From positions 12,475,660 through 12,539,659 of the forward strand of contig CM022676.1 in NCBI GenBank assembly GCA_012295275.1: DNA of 64,000 nt, given 5' to 3'. Shown here piece after piece: positions 36,960-51,300 of this stretch (positions are counted from its first letter, which is position 1; the number at the start of each line of letters is the position of its first letter). Below the pieces are notes generated by a model. The model worked only from the letters and a program-made list of their open reading frames with translations. It was not told the DNA's origin and did not search any database. A program made the translations under genes and the position numbers. Origin of the DNA: Chrysomallon squamiferum (Eukaryota > Mollusca > Gastropoda > Neomphalida > Peltospiridae).

Positions 36960-39900
36960 AACAGCAATCCACCAAATTTTCAAAAAATATGAAACTACAC
37001 ACATATTCCAAATCCTTTTATAGATACATGTTAGTTTTTAAAATATTTTTCTTCGTAACTGTATATTAAGTTTGCCGTTTTGCATTTCATTATATTTCAT
37101 TTTTCTTTTCTTTCTTACCCAGTGTGTATATGTAATTGACATTTACCCTTGTTCCTTTAGAAATCCTTTTACTAATGTATATGAATAATACTTCAAAATG
37201 TTATATACACGTATGTTATCTCATAAGAAAACTCCAGTAAAACTTTACATAGCATCATTGGACTTTTTCCTCTTTTTTTTTTCCAATTATTTTATAAAGC
37301 CAAATAATTTGTAAATATGTGATTTCATAAATAAATAAAATCTCTTAATTTTCATGTGTGTGTATGTTCAGAAAATTTATTTAGCTGTTTTATTGTGATA
37401 ATTCCATTTGTTTATAATCCACTGATTACATCATTTCTGTTTCCCTTTTATAATATTTAATGCATTTTATTTGGATATTTTTATGGATAAGTTTATGTCT
37501 GTATGTCTGTATGTATGTATGTATGTATACATTCAGAAAGTTTATTTAGATGTTTTATTGTGATAATTCAATTTGTCTTCCTGTTAATTTTATATTTAAT
37601 TACTGACAAAATGTTTGCTGTGTGCATAATATTCAAAGGTTTATTTTAAAATATTCTTAAGCATTCCATGTAAAATTGTATGGTTACTGACAGGCATGTG
37701 TTTTTTTATTCATTTTTTTTTTTTTTTGATTTTTACCATTGTTAAATTGTTAATTTATCTTTATTTATTTTACAAATGTTGATTTTAAAATTTTAGGTTT
37801 TTCTCAGATGCTTATTGCCTCTGATAATATTAAGAGAAAGGTTCACATTCCACGAGGCTCAGTTTTAATCTTTAAAAGTGAAATATTTCTGAACTTAAGA
37901 TATGTTTTCATCAGTCAAATAAAAATTATATCTAAATATTTTTATTTTTTATCTTAGTTTCATAAAATGTTTAAAGATTAAAAATATTAAGAAATTGCTT
38001 TTTTCTCTCCTGATAATGTTGATAGTAGGAATACAGTTTCACATTTTTTTAAATTTGTCAGAAACATGAATTGCTTTTTTTCATTTTGTTAAGGTAATAA
38101 AATATGTAATATTAATTTATTTATGTAAAATATTGACTTTGTTATATAGGGGCAATGAGAGTATTAAGCACCATGGGTCAATAGTCACCATTACATAGAA
38201 AAAATGGAATATTTATTTCTGTGGAAGTATTCATGTTTTTCAGTTGGTTTTTTTAACCTGTGATTATAAAGTTTTCTTTTAAAGCTAGTTGAACTGGCTG
38301 AAACATGCAGCACATACCAATACTGCTGACCTTTGTTATGACTCATGAAAACTGGATGTAAACATGAAGAAAACGGAGAAGCCTGTAAATGAACCAATCT
38401 GAATGATTTTTAATAATGTGTTTCTAATTGGAATGGGCATTAACAGAGAAAAGTGATTGCAAATACTGATTTAAAAGAACATTTAAAATGTAATTGTAGC
38501 TTATTTTAGCAAAGGATAACATTTATAGTTTTGCTAGTGCTTAAAGTAATTAACACTGGTACCATCTTATGTTTAGGACTGTTCAAATGTATCATTTGAT
38601 CCATTTTAAATTTTGGGCACCTGATGCCTTAGTGTGAAAGGAAAAATATGCATGATACAAGTTATTTTCTTTATACTAGAAGTCATGACAAGCTGCTCCT
38701 TGCAGTTCCTGTCAGTCCTCTACTGAAGAGGAAGATGACAAATCAGGCCATGAAAACGGGATTGACTGAATAATGCACACAGTGGCCATCCTAAATTTTA
38801 ATATCAGCCATTTTTTTTTTATTCCTCTGGACCAAAGATCAGTTTCATATATCTTGGTCCTTTTTAACCAAAATAAAACACAAGATTTTTGCAGCAGATA
38901 TTGTTTACTTTCAGTTAAACTTTCTGTTTTCATTTATTTTACTACATGAAATTTTAAAATGGATGTCACATGATTTTTAATGACATTTGAATTTTAGATT
39001 TAATATAGCATGAAGATGATTTTTAATGATATTTGTGTGTCTGTTCTTTTAAATACATATAAATGTTAAAAAAATTAGAAGAGTTATGCTTAATACCTCA
39101 GATGTCCCTATAAATCATAGGTACTTGTTAAAAAAACAAAAAAAAACAAGAAACTGCTGCTATTGAAATGTAATATTGTTTTATGATTAAAAGTTAAAAA
39201 TATGTAAAATTCTGTTTGCAAGTATGTTCAAACTTTCAGTGAAGAAAGATATGTTTGCATTTATTATTATTGTTACTATTAAAGAAATATAATTGAAAAC
39301 CAAGTCATTATAATCTGTATTTAATTCACAGAATTTTATGAAATTATTTTGTGAAAGGTTTTAACTCAGTAATTAGTTATTTATTAACTAAAGATGTATA
39401 ATTTAGTTATTGTTTACTAACTAAAGAAATAATAAGGAAATAAATTCAGTGTTTGATCAGCTTGATTGAAATGCTTGTTATAATTGATTAAATTATATGT
39501 TTGCTAACTGAATACAGTTTTGTTATATCATGAATATAATGAATAATCATTCTTCACCTTTTAAAACAACAACCCTAAAAAATGTATTTAAATAATTATG
39601 TAGATAATATTATTTTTACATCTTTTTTTCCATTGCAGTTAATATATCACTTTAGTAGTGGCAATAGCAATACTATAACATTAAGTGATATTTCCACAGC
39701 ATAAATGTATTTCAATAAATTATTCAAGAATTTGATTTTCTTGGATATTTCAGTATCCAAGGCTCACATAAATGTATTGTTCATTTACATTCTTGTACAG
39801 ACTTGACTGCAATAATTTACTTTACTGATGCTGATAATCCCATATCTGTGTTTACTTCCTTCTTGAATGACATTGCTGACGATGCTATTACTAAGACTTT

Positions 39901-40070
39901 AACAGTTCCTAAACCGTTCAAGAAACTAGTTTTGTTACAAAAGTAATGAAGAAATAAAGGGGGAAAAATAACAGTTCTTAATAGGTGCTAATGAGAACCT
40001 AGCAAGGATAACCTGGACATTTACGAAATTGCTAGGAATACATTTTTAATATCTGTAATGTTTACTTGTG
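36960..40070. other. Gene A 3' UTR and intergenic sequence
   Basis: AT-rich with poly-T runs and a short (GTAT)n near 37500-37527. No further exon seen. Confidence 0.5.
37330..37339 (+). promoter_or_regulatory. Candidate polyadenylation signals for gene A
   Basis: Two overlapping AATAAA hexamers (37330 and 37334) lie about 370 nt after the stop, and another is at 37918. The region is AT-rich, so chance matches are expected. Confidence 0.4.
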
Positions 40071-40074
40071 TTTG

Positions 40075-40175
40075 CAGGAAAGCTGTTGTTATTCCTATTC
40101 CTAAGCCTCGAAAGATTCCAACAAAACCTTCCAGTTATCACCCTTCGTAGTTGCATGTGTAACTCTAGAGAATGA
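40075..40175 (+). pseudogene. LINE reverse-transcriptase fragment
   Basis: Reads KAVVIPIPKPRKIPTKPSSY then HPS and a stop. This is the conserved non-LTR RT segment normally ending SYRPISL, and a frame-shifted C-x-C region follows. Upstream 39830-39950 may belong to it. Inactive. Confidence 0.7.
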
Positions 40176-40970
40176 GTAGTTTCTGGAATCTAACAAATCA
40201 TATTCTGATGTACAGCGTGATTCTGACTCAGAGAAGTATAAGTGATCATCATGTTTACTTTGAAACATTTGCCAGGAGGCTTTCATCTTCAGAAAGCTTC
40301 TATTTATCTTTTACAGAAACTGATGTTGATGATTTTCAAGTTTGCTACAATCAGCCAGTAAGAATGCAATACCACACTTTGCAAGAAAAGATATTTTCAT
40401 TCAGATCCAAAATTTATCTTTGAAAAAAAAAAAAATCTAATTCAGCTTGTCAGGAATTTATAGGTACTATTTATCATACTTTTGAAAACATTCAACCCAA
40501 AAGTAAATTAAAATAAATAAATAATTTAAAAAACGTATTAAAAAAAATAAATAAAAAATTAATAAATTTTAAAAACCCTTTTTTAGTGCATTAATTTCAC
40601 AACATGCATACATTCTAATATACGTACGATTGCTTATATTTATAAACTAAAATTAAATGGTATTTTTAGTTTTGATCCGAGATGTTCCAAAACTGACTTC
40701 ACAATGTGTACATTTGACCAACGTGGTTATGGTAAAAGTTTGACAGCAACCAGAAACTGTCAGCTTTTATGAAATAAACAACAAACATTTGCACAACCTT
40801 TTTTTGTCAAACTGTTATTATTATTCATTATGTTAAGTGGCAGTCAGAATATTGTGGCAGTATATAATTTTAATGGGCTTGTTTCTTGCAAGTCTTAGTT
40901 GATTAAACATCTTAATAAAAATATTTTGTAAGTTAAAAAGAAACAAATACTTTGAAATGAGTAAGAATAT

Positions 40971-41112
40971 ATGGGTGTGGATGTGTGTGTGTGTGTGGAT
41001 GTGTGTGTGTGTGTGTGGATGTGTGTGTGTATGGATTGTGTGTGTGTGGATGTGTGTGTGTATTTGTGTGTGTGGATGTGTGTGTGTGTGAGTGGATGTG
41101 TGTGTGTGTGGA
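40971..41112. repeat. (GT)n with regular GGATG interruptions
   Basis: Blocks of gtgtgtgtggat, about 18-22 bp period. All overlapping open frames on both strands are artefacts. Confidence 0.9.
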
Positions 41113-41626
41113 TGGACACAATAGAGATTGAAAATGAAGACATCTTCCATCAAATGTTACATATACATTAAAGAAGTAAAAAAAAAGAAAAAAGTCTGAT
41201 ATATCTCTGAAGTCTATCTTAAAGATTATTTCCTGATATGACTTACTTACATGCGAAGGTCATTCTCATACACTCAGACATTTTCAATGAAATATATATT
41301 AAAATAAATGCTGATGTTTCTTAATTTATTTCATTTAACATGTTTTTAAATAAGAAAAAAATATTTATAAATTACATATATTGTATAAAAAAATAAAAGA
41401 GAATGTAAAGAAATAAATTGGTTTTGTAAAGTGTATTTATCTTGGAGATGAGACAAATTTGTTTTATAAACTTAATGATAGGTCAGCATTTAACTGATCA
41501 CAACTGTTGACCAGATAGAGTGCTTTATCAGTTCTTTTGTCTAGGGTGAGCCTTGCAGGGAATTTCAGCCTATTCTTTGTTGCATCGTGACATGTTACGC
41601 AAGGATGTCGATCTTCAGAAAGCTAG

Positions 41627-41878
41627 CTACAGTTTCTGTGTTAGTGACCCATTCCCATATTTACCCATCTCACTTTCGTTCAAACACTCCTCCACATTCT
41701 CATAGAGATAATCTATCTCTCTGTGGACACGTATGTCACAAGTATTACCCTCATCACGGAGTATGAAACATGCAGCCCTGGTGTACTCTTTTGGCTCTGA
41801 AAGATCATGTTGAAATGTATTGAGGAAAATAGATTTCTCTATCTCTATTGGTTGGGTACTGACATCATTACTTGGCAT
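41627..41878 (-). other. Unassigned open frame of 83 codons
   Basis: Composition is not simple-repeat. It contains CDIRVHREIDYLYENVEECL and ends SLTQKL plus stop. No splice sites or family were recognised. It could be a transposon fragment or a chance frame. Confidence 0.2.
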
Positions 41879-42329
41879 GATGATGGAACAATGTTTTTTA
41901 TCTTCTGTCTGTAAAATGTCACTCTGTCATGATTGCTGATTGGGTCTGCGAATCAACAAAAAGTCGGGAAAATGCAGGAGGAATATTCACCTCCTGAGCG
42001 ATAAATGTTACAAACTTTTGTTTTATACATAAATATATATATGCTGTTTTTAAAAGTGTCTTGTGTTTGTTGTGTACAAAAACATGATGTATTTATAATA
42101 TACCCCATACATAGATCCCACATTTGATACCCCTAGAGCCAAGCCAACTCAGTCAGTAACCTGCTGAGGTGAATCCCTTTGACAGGAAAAAACTGGGGCC
42201 TTGGTCCGGTATCTGGAGACACACCTATTTGAAATGTGATTTGTAATTGGGGCCTTTACGCATTTTTATTGCAATTCACTATAAGTAAGCAATGTTGTTC
42301 AGTAGAACGAATAAGTATGTTATACATGA

Positions 42330-42945
42330 ACACAGATAAGAATTTGCTGATTATGTTCAGTGTAGAGCACGTAAGGCCGAGTGAGTGGGAAATTGATTTA
42401 ACATTAGGCGAAGTAAGTGAAATTGTTATCCAACAAGTTTTAGGAGATAGGCATGTTATAGGAAGAAAGTGAGATTGTTCGAGAGATGGAGATAAAAATT
42501 TGAATACAAAAGAAAAGAACGTGCATTAGATGGAGAGAAAAAGAAAAAGAGATGATAGGGCATTAGAGAGGGAACATGAGTTCAAGCTGAACAGTATAGC
42601 GAATTGAAGAAAACAGGGTCAGTCTTAAAGTGAATTTGTGGTTAAGAAATCAGGATTGTTTCATAAATGTAGGTAGAGTCATATATAGAGTTGATCTTAC
42701 AGGACATTAAAACTGGGTTGACAGTTGACTTACGTAATCATCTAGAGGATCGGGATATCAAAACGATAGAGGATGCAGACACAGTGGCAGATGACTATAC
42801 TTTAATACACAAAGCTCAGGCAGCACAGGGTAGTTCTATACATCTTTATTATCAGCAATTGCATGACCTTGTCGTTCCGGTTGCTGCTACTGTAATGGGG
42901 AGAACCATGTTAATAAAAAACAAAATAATGTCCAAATGGTAGTGA
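42330..42945 (+). pseudogene. LTR-retrotransposon gag relic
   Basis: Charged Arg/Glu-rich coding remnant at about 42480-42600, then 42691-42942 with LRNHLEDRDIKTIEDADTVA and DDYTLIHKAQ. This resembles the gag region of invertebrate Gypsy-type elements. Frames are broken and no protease or RT was seen. Confidence 0.55.
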
Positions 42946-42959
42946 ATTACTGTATAGAC

Positions 42960-43390
42960 TAATGTCACAAAAAGTAAACCCGTATGTGTTTGATGATATG
43001 CTTTATGTCACTGAGGTGTTGAATTCAAGGGCTGTTCAATTTATTGGGATACAGGATGTAGCCAGTCCCTCATAACTTCAGATTGTTTAATTTATTTCCT
43101 ATTAATTAAGATAATCTTTTCTTTTTCAACATTTACCACAGTTTTGGTCTTCATGCATAATATATATATATATATATATGCAGTCCAACTTATGTGATTT
43201 AGCATGATTTATTAACACACATACATTTTGTTTTAAATCTGATTTATTTACGATTTAATGATCATTACAGCAGAGCACTGCATTTTCCCTAATATACAAC
43301 AAAAACGTCAAAAAAATAATTAAATAAATAAATAAAATAAGAAAAAGAAAAGAAGAATTAAAAAAAAAAATACAAATAACATTTATAATG

Positions 43391-43434
<44 letters not shown>

Positions 43435-45303
43435 TTGGTAGGATTTACCTGTTTCATGCGAACCTGTTCTTGGAATTTTATGAGCTCTTGGAATAGGTTG
43501 TAACCAGTGTAGGTTTTTTATGTATTTGTTTTATTATTTTCTTTGTTTTGTTCCATTTAGAATCCATACAGAGAAAATTGTTTTTAACAAACGTAAAAAA
43601 ATATTTAAGATTATTATTATACTTGCAGTATTTATGTAGTGTATCAAAGATCAAGAATATTGTACACATTTTATTTACTGATTTAGGTATGTTGTTTAAA
43701 GGTTAAATACATTGACTTTTAAATAAAGTAAATTCTTTTTGTAAACAGTTCATTTCTTGGATTGATCAGCAACATGGGGTTATAATAATTTATAATTAGA
43801 CTGATCCATCATTAATTTGATTGATTCATTTACTGATTTTCTGATTGGTAAATATTGGATGATATAAATATTTATAACTTGTTTCTTTCACCAAAATCTG
43901 AAGAAATTTTGGTTTAATTAATTTATTTATTTCTATAAATTTGTCTGTGCTATCACTAATCACATACCTTGACTTTCCTTTTTAAATATTAACTTTCTGA
44001 TTTAACAATTTGACCACAGTCAGCTACTTAAAAGTTATAATACTGGAGCTTGTATTCATAATTGAATATGGTTACATTTTCATCATTAATATAAAAGTAA
44101 ATAAAAATAATTGAAAAAGAATAATAATAATTATTATTATTCACTATACTATGAAATAAACATAAAATATTGAACACAGAAGTCATTTGTGGGCAATCTT
44201 TTTCCACCACGTTGAAGATCAAACACAAAAAGGAAATAAGGTGATAGAAAGGTCACTGAGTAATAGTAGCAATAATAAACATATACATGTACTTTCATTT
44301 TTTGTAACTAAAACATTTTAAACAACATCGATCAACAGGCAAATAGAGGAAACCAAAGGGACAAATGTACCAGCCAAAAACTATGTCTAAAGAAATCCAT
44401 TTCTGTTAGATACATCATTAAACACATGTCTTACATTTGATAAACAGTGAATTTCTCACAATGAGGATGTTTGTTTATGAGATGTACTTATGAATGTCAT
44501 CTGAAAAGCAACATTTTAATTTTCAATAGATCAGAAACTTGTAATTAAGTCTTTCATGGCATTAAAAGTTTTCATTTCTAAAACTTCTTATTTATGCATG
44601 ATAGAACAGCTATTTTGCATTTGTAAATGTATTTAATGACAAACCCAGTTATCTTTCAAAATATATTTCCTTTGCATACACTAACTAAAGATATTTTATT
44701 AGAGTACTAATTTTTATATGAATATAATCTTGAGATTATCTAGTTTCTATAGATAAAAAGAGAAAAGCTACAATAATTACCAATATTAAATACAATTATT
44801 AATAATTATGATCAGTAAATAAACTGGATTTAAACTGAATTTATATTAGCATAATTATTTGAGCCTTCCATAATCAATTCCCTCTTCAATTAGGATTCAG
44901 CTGATTCTGTATTTTAACACAAAACCGTAAATAATTTAGTTGTGTTTCTTTTATATTTTTATAAAATATGTTCTGTATATAAATATATAACTCCAACTGG
45001 TCTCTTGTTAATGTGTCATTTATTCACTGGATATATATATATATATAGATATATTTTACTGTGACAATTTACAAATTACCAATTTTTGCCATTGTGGTTT
45101 AAACCCTTAGACTTGACAAAGAGCACATAATCATTGGCACTGCAACAGATACAAATCTAATGTTCTAGAAATACATTTTGTAGCTGACTTTTAATTATAT
45201 CATAATGACAGTGGTTGTGTTAAAAATTAAGAACCTCAACAATAAATATATTATGAAATCAAAAATAAAGTATACCAAAAATTGCATTTAAAATAAAATA
45301 AAA
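42960..45303. other. Intergenic, between the two convergent genes
   Basis: AT-rich, with (TA)n at 43161-43180, (ATA)n at about 43386-43432 and (TA)n near 45031. No gene seen. Confidence 0.5.
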
Positions 45304-45341
45304 TCACACAGCCATTCTTCCAATGTTGGTGTAATTTGGAT
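45304..45341 (-). CDS. Gene B exon 17: C terminus
   Basis: A 38-nt exon after a TTTTTTTCAG acceptor, encoding DPNYTNIGRMAV and a TGA stop at 45306-45304. YTNI is a further YxxI/YxN site. A minus-strand AATAAA lies about 280 nt downstream (45024-45019). Confidence 0.75.
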
Positions 45342-48300
45342 CTGAAAAAAATAAAAATAATTCTATTATAAATACATGCATAGCTAAGGGTAATTTACTG
45401 GAAACTTGATCAGTTTCTAAATATGCATTCACTATTGATAATTTTAGACAATTTGTAATTAAATATTCATCTCTTATTTAGATAGACTTTCTACTGAGAT
45501 TTGTTTTGAAAAGAAAATATATTTTTTTAAAGCTCTCTGTATAGTTTGAATATAAATTCTGCAGAAATGGCTTAAAGTGACATAAGAATGGAATTTAATT
45601 ATACAAAACTTTTTTTTACCAGTTCTGTTTAAATTTTCATACAGTTGAAGTGTTTGGTATTGTGAAGAGTCTTGCCTCTCCTGAAGTCCTTCATAAATAC
45701 CATCAGGCTTCCCCGACCCATGTTCCTTATCTGTAAACAGTGACAAAAACATTTCACAATTATTTCATTAAAGCATATACAAATTTATATTATTATAAAA
45801 AAATATAATGATAAAAAACCCCAAGAAAAACAAAGAAAAAAAGAAAATAAAGAAAGAAAGACAAAGAAGGTAAAAAAAATCATTAAATTATTTAATAATT
45901 AAAACACTGATAATATACAATTTCTGCACAATATTCCATGTCTTATCAGTAAATAAGATTGGAATGAAACACTTTACCATGTCCAATAACCTTAGTTCAG
46001 AAACCATGCGGTTAATCTTGATGAAATGGGCATCTCAAGAAAGGTACCTTGACAATGAATATTGTCAGACATACTTCTTTTAGTTAAGGCTGCCATACAT
46101 TGGAAACCAGTTGTCTAAAATATATAGTGGCATTATATGCCTCTTTTCTTTTTGACTTCATAATTCAGCCATAAGTAGCTTGATGTAATTAAAAAATCTG
46201 AATGTAAAATCTGTTTTGTTCAGGTACTTTTTGTCATAATAAATACTTTTAATAATTTCTGTGAGAAAAAAATATTGAATGGTATGATTAATATAAACCT
46301 GTTTTTCTTATATTTTCATAAAGCTGAAGTGTGGAGTATTGTTGGGAGTCTCTTCTTTCTTTCAGTTTTTCATATGTATTAGAATCAGGAGCTGTAGCCT
46401 CACTTTCTCTGTCTGTGGACAGAATAATTAAACATTTTATTAATCATCATTATTTGATTTCCTCAAAAGTAACAACCATAACACAAATTAATAATGATAA
46501 TAAAATGAAGAAGAAGATAATTAAATCTATAATGAACTCAACATGTATTTACTGAGATCAAGAAACTTACCAATGACTGGCTGTGCTGACAGATTTGTCA
46601 CGTCTCTGTTCACTTGCCTACATGGAACAAATACATTTTCCTGGTTAATAACAAGCAGTTAAGAATATGAATGATGGAATAATTAAAAAACAAATCTTCT
46701 TTTGCAAATTCAGAATTATGTAATTACTCATGCACCTGTTTGTGTGTGTGTGTGTGTGTATGGGAGTGTATGAGAGTGTGTGTGTGTGTGTATGATCATT
46801 TGTAATAGTATGATTGTATGGTTTAATGCCAGCAGAACATATACAACAAAATCTATATTACATTTGCTCTTTTGTTGGATTTTAAAACTTACTGTCCATT
46901 TCCTGAATTGCTTTCTGAAAAATAAATATTAAAAGGAAAACACATATATATTACTTTAGCAAACTTATTTTCACATTTTACTAGTAATATATACATTTTT
47001 TAAAATCTTAATTAGGTAATTATTTTTCTTCTAAGAGAGTTGTCTTTTGCTTTTGGTATAAACACAGACAGAGAATTCAGTACTGTGTTTTTTTTAAAAG
47101 ATCAAAATATATATAACACATATCATGTAGCTCATCACTGCAACAAATAACCAAAAAAAAAAACAAAAAAAAAAAACCAGAACAATTACATCAAGCAAAT
47201 AAGTTGTTTTTAACATTTTATTACACTATAGTATAATATTTCTCACTGATGAGCTCTTTCTGTAGCAGTCAATTCATATCTACATACATAATACATAATA
47301 ATTAAAAAACAAATAATGAATCACCATGTTTCTTGTGCTGCTTTCTCCGATGTGTCACTAACACTGTCACAGTCACTGCAATCACTATTAATGCAACAAC
47401 ACTGCCAGCAACTCCTCCAATCACAACTCCAGTATTTGCACTTGAAGACATTTTTACTTAGAGAAACCACAAATAAAGTTTTACAAATTGTTTAATACAA
47501 ATTCAAATAAAAGTACTTAGTAATTGCATATATGATTACATGTAACTTTAAAAAAAACATCTATCTTATTTTTATTAATTTCTATGCACCTATTAATGCT
47601 TCTCTTTTAATAACAACAACAACAAGAATAACAACTACAACAAAAATATCAATAAAAAGGTAATGATACAGAAATTGTTCATGGTTAAGAAAATACTTAT
47701 GAATTGTTATGTAGGCTAAATTTATCTGAATAATGTTTATAAACAGGTTATAATCCAGTTTAGAAGAATGGGTATCAAATGTTAACGGTTTTTAACAGTT
47801 TTGTGTAGACTGTTTACTTCTGCTTGTGAAAAAGTGAATAACAAAAACACTAAGTAGCAGAAAATTTACCATGATCTGTAATCAGAACAAGAAACAAATT
47901 AGAAAATGTGCACTCTACATTTATGTGTGTGTGTGTGTGTGTATCTCTGTATGTGTGTGGATGTGTGTGTGTGTATGCCTGTGTATGTATGTGTGTGTGT
48001 GTATGTGTGTATATGTGTGTGTGTGTATGTCTGTGTATGTCTGTGTATGTGTGTATGTGTATGTGTGTGTGTGTGTGTGTGTGTGTAATGTTGATCACTG
48101 ATGAATTGTTCAATATAAAACTTGTTCACAGAATTTAAATTGTACCAGTAACTGCAGTAATTTAATATTAAAATGTTTTTATTACTTTTTAAATATTTTT
48201 ACTTTAAAAACCGCTTCCTAATAACACTGCAGAAATACCTGTACAATAAACTTCAGTCTGTAATGTTACATTTAGTGTTGTGATAAGTAAAAATAAGAAT

Positions 48301-51300
48301 AAATAAACAATACATTTCTTATTAAATAAAATATATTTAACTGAAATAATTAATTACCTTTAGTCTCTATGGTTACTTCAGATGTAAATGGACTGCGGTT
48401 TCTGTGCAATTTCTTGAATTCTCAGCTAAAACTCTGAACACATATGTGTGTCCTGAGTTTAATCCTGTGATGTTCATAAAAACAACTTCATCTCTTTCAG
48501 CATGATCATTGTACCACTGTTGTATCCAGTCAGACTTTGTATCTGTGTCTCTGTATTCGACTAAAAATCTCTGAGTGTATGGACCTCCAGCAAAATCTGC
48601 TGTCCACTTTAGAAATACAGTGTCAGTTGTAGAACCAAATGCTGAGAATGACCTTGGCACGTAAGGAGGTCCTAAGTTAAAAAAAAATATAATAAAAAAA
48701 AAATTATAAATAGATTTTTAACTTTTTTTCTTATTATTATATGTAGGACATTATAAAATTGAAAATTTGGTATCATTTTCATTATGTTTACAGATTTTCC
48801 ATCAAAAAGATTACAGATTATACTTTAATCCATAATAAAGATTTACTGTTTGTCAGTTTTTACATTCTTCTATTACAACTATTTTAGCATTACGTATTAA
48901 ATAATAATTCATGTCATTGTTGCATTTGATCCTAACACTTTTTTCCTAAACAAAGATAAATATTTTTCACTGGTTTTAATAAATGTTTCATCATGTTAAT
49001 ATGAAGTACGTCATCAACTTTATTTTTACTGATGTGTTTACTGTAAGGACATCTGTCCATGGACAGTGATGAGTATGTTTAACACATTTGGTGGCTGGTA
49101 ATACTGTCACTCATCTGACACAAACAGCACATAACACACTGCATGCTTTCTTTTCTGGGATAAAGTGATTTAAATGTTGCCATGAAGTCTGTCGCCCAAA
49201 TACCCACAGCTTTAAGTATCTGACATTAGTTTTGATCATTTCCAGAATAAAAATATGTGATCTAATTAGAGTCATAATGAAATATACTTGAATAAAACCA
49301 TCAGAAATAAAAACAGTACAAACCTGCTGATGTCAGATTAGTTGAGAAAATGTCACAAGTGAAATTATTACACACTTCAAGTGTGTACTGTCCAGTGTCT
49401 GACTCTTCAAACATGTTGATGTCCAGTGTAAAGTTGAAGCCGTCATCATGAACAACAACATTTTCAAACAAACTCAGAGTTATTCTTGTTTTAGTCATTT
49501 CAGATTTTATTCTGGTGTCATTAATGACGTCACTGTTCTTCGTCCACTTGTGTGACGTAATTTCACTTTGAGAAAACACGGTTTTGTACAACGTGACTTG
49601 TGTGCTTGTTTCTTCTCCAATTGTTTCATCTCTCTTGCTCTCCAGTGTGATCACTGGTTTTCCTGTAAAGATCATCATCGTCATCATTCCAACAATATTT
49701 ATAAGTGATGTAAATAAAACCTTTTTCTGTTTTTAACTTGTTATTTCTAATATATGTAAAGAAGGATCTGAAATCATAGTAACCAGTCATGATTAACATT
49801 TAGACCAGACCTGGGCATTTTGACTGATCGGCCCGTGTAAGGTTAACTGGGAATTATAAAATAAACATATTTTCTAATTTCACCTCATGCATGGACTAAA
49901 GCAGCATTACTTTTATTTTGAAGGTGCTTCTTTTGTTCACGTACAAAATGACGCAATATGTAAATCTAGACGTGCGTGTGACTGAATCGTTTTCACAAGC
50001 AAGTCGCAATACGACTTTAGCCCTCAAAATGTCCGCTCATGCTAAAAAAAGAAAGGTAGATGCTGAATGCAGGGTTTACAACAAAAAAGTATCTATTTAC
50101 TGAAATTGGAGATAAAGCCATGAGTTTAGTTTGCAGAGAGCAGATCGCTGTGTTTAAGGATTACAATTTGAGTTGGCATTATGAGATGAAATATCATGAG
50201 TCACAAATGTCAAAAATGTTCACATTTTCTTTACCATTGTTTTGAGAAATTTGATTGAATAACTGACATTTTTTCTAAGGCAACCTCACTTTTTTATTGT
50301 TTAATAATAACATATACTCTTACCAGCTTGTCAAAACAAAGCTATTTATGGTTTTTATAAAGAAATACAATTAATATGATGCAGAATTGATTTAAGCCTT
50401 TTGGCCCGGCCCTCTACAATATTTTGTGTTTCTCATGTTGCCCCATGGAAAAAATAATTGCACTATTTCTAATACCAAACTTGGCTCACTATCAAGATAA
50501 TGTAATGTGTTTAACTATGTCGATCCACATACAGGGTGTCCCAAAAGTAACCGAACCGCAAACAAATAAAATTAGATATTAAAAACAAGAAATTTAATAT
50601 CTATATTTAGTATTTACAAATGTTCAAAATTAGAATTAACAAATGCAGCTGCCACTAAATCTTTGTTTTCAGGTGAACGAACTGTTTTTGGACAACCTTG
50701 TTTAAGAGCATTTGACACACTTCCAGTTACTTCAAATTTGTATACAAGATTGAACATTGTCGATTTACTCGGTACAGCTGTTCTAAAGTTTACTTCCCAT
50801 CTTTCTTCAACATGCTTCATGCTAGTCATTGCATAGTAATTCTTAATAACGAAGATACGTTCGTTTAAATCTAAAGTTCTTCGCTGCATTTTTAAGAGTG
50901 AGGGTACCATTTCAAGTCAAACCATGGAGAGTCCAGTAGCGCGCGCTAAAACAGAAGTCTCGATCATGAAGAACTGTACAATCAGGTAACAAAAATCATT
51001 CCAAAGACTACTACGGACAGAAGTAAATCAATAGTACAAAAGATAACATAAAATGACATAAAAAATGGAATTAAATTTGATATTTTTAATATCTAATTTT
51101 ATTTCAGTTTGCGGTTTGGTTACTTTTGGAAACCCTGTATATTTAAGTGGATTGTACCTAAATAAATGAACTGGTTCACTTTTTTTCTGGCTATGTCAGA
51201 AATGTAATTGATTATCAAAAATCTAAGCAAGAATGTTAAAGCTTACAATGAAAGTAAATGATTCTTAGTGATGTTATTTTTGTCGTATATACAAAATATA

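Noticed and set aside
50614-50910. A functional transposase gene
   Set aside because: Only the N-terminal helix-turn-helix part is present in a 606-bp element. There is no catalytic triad.
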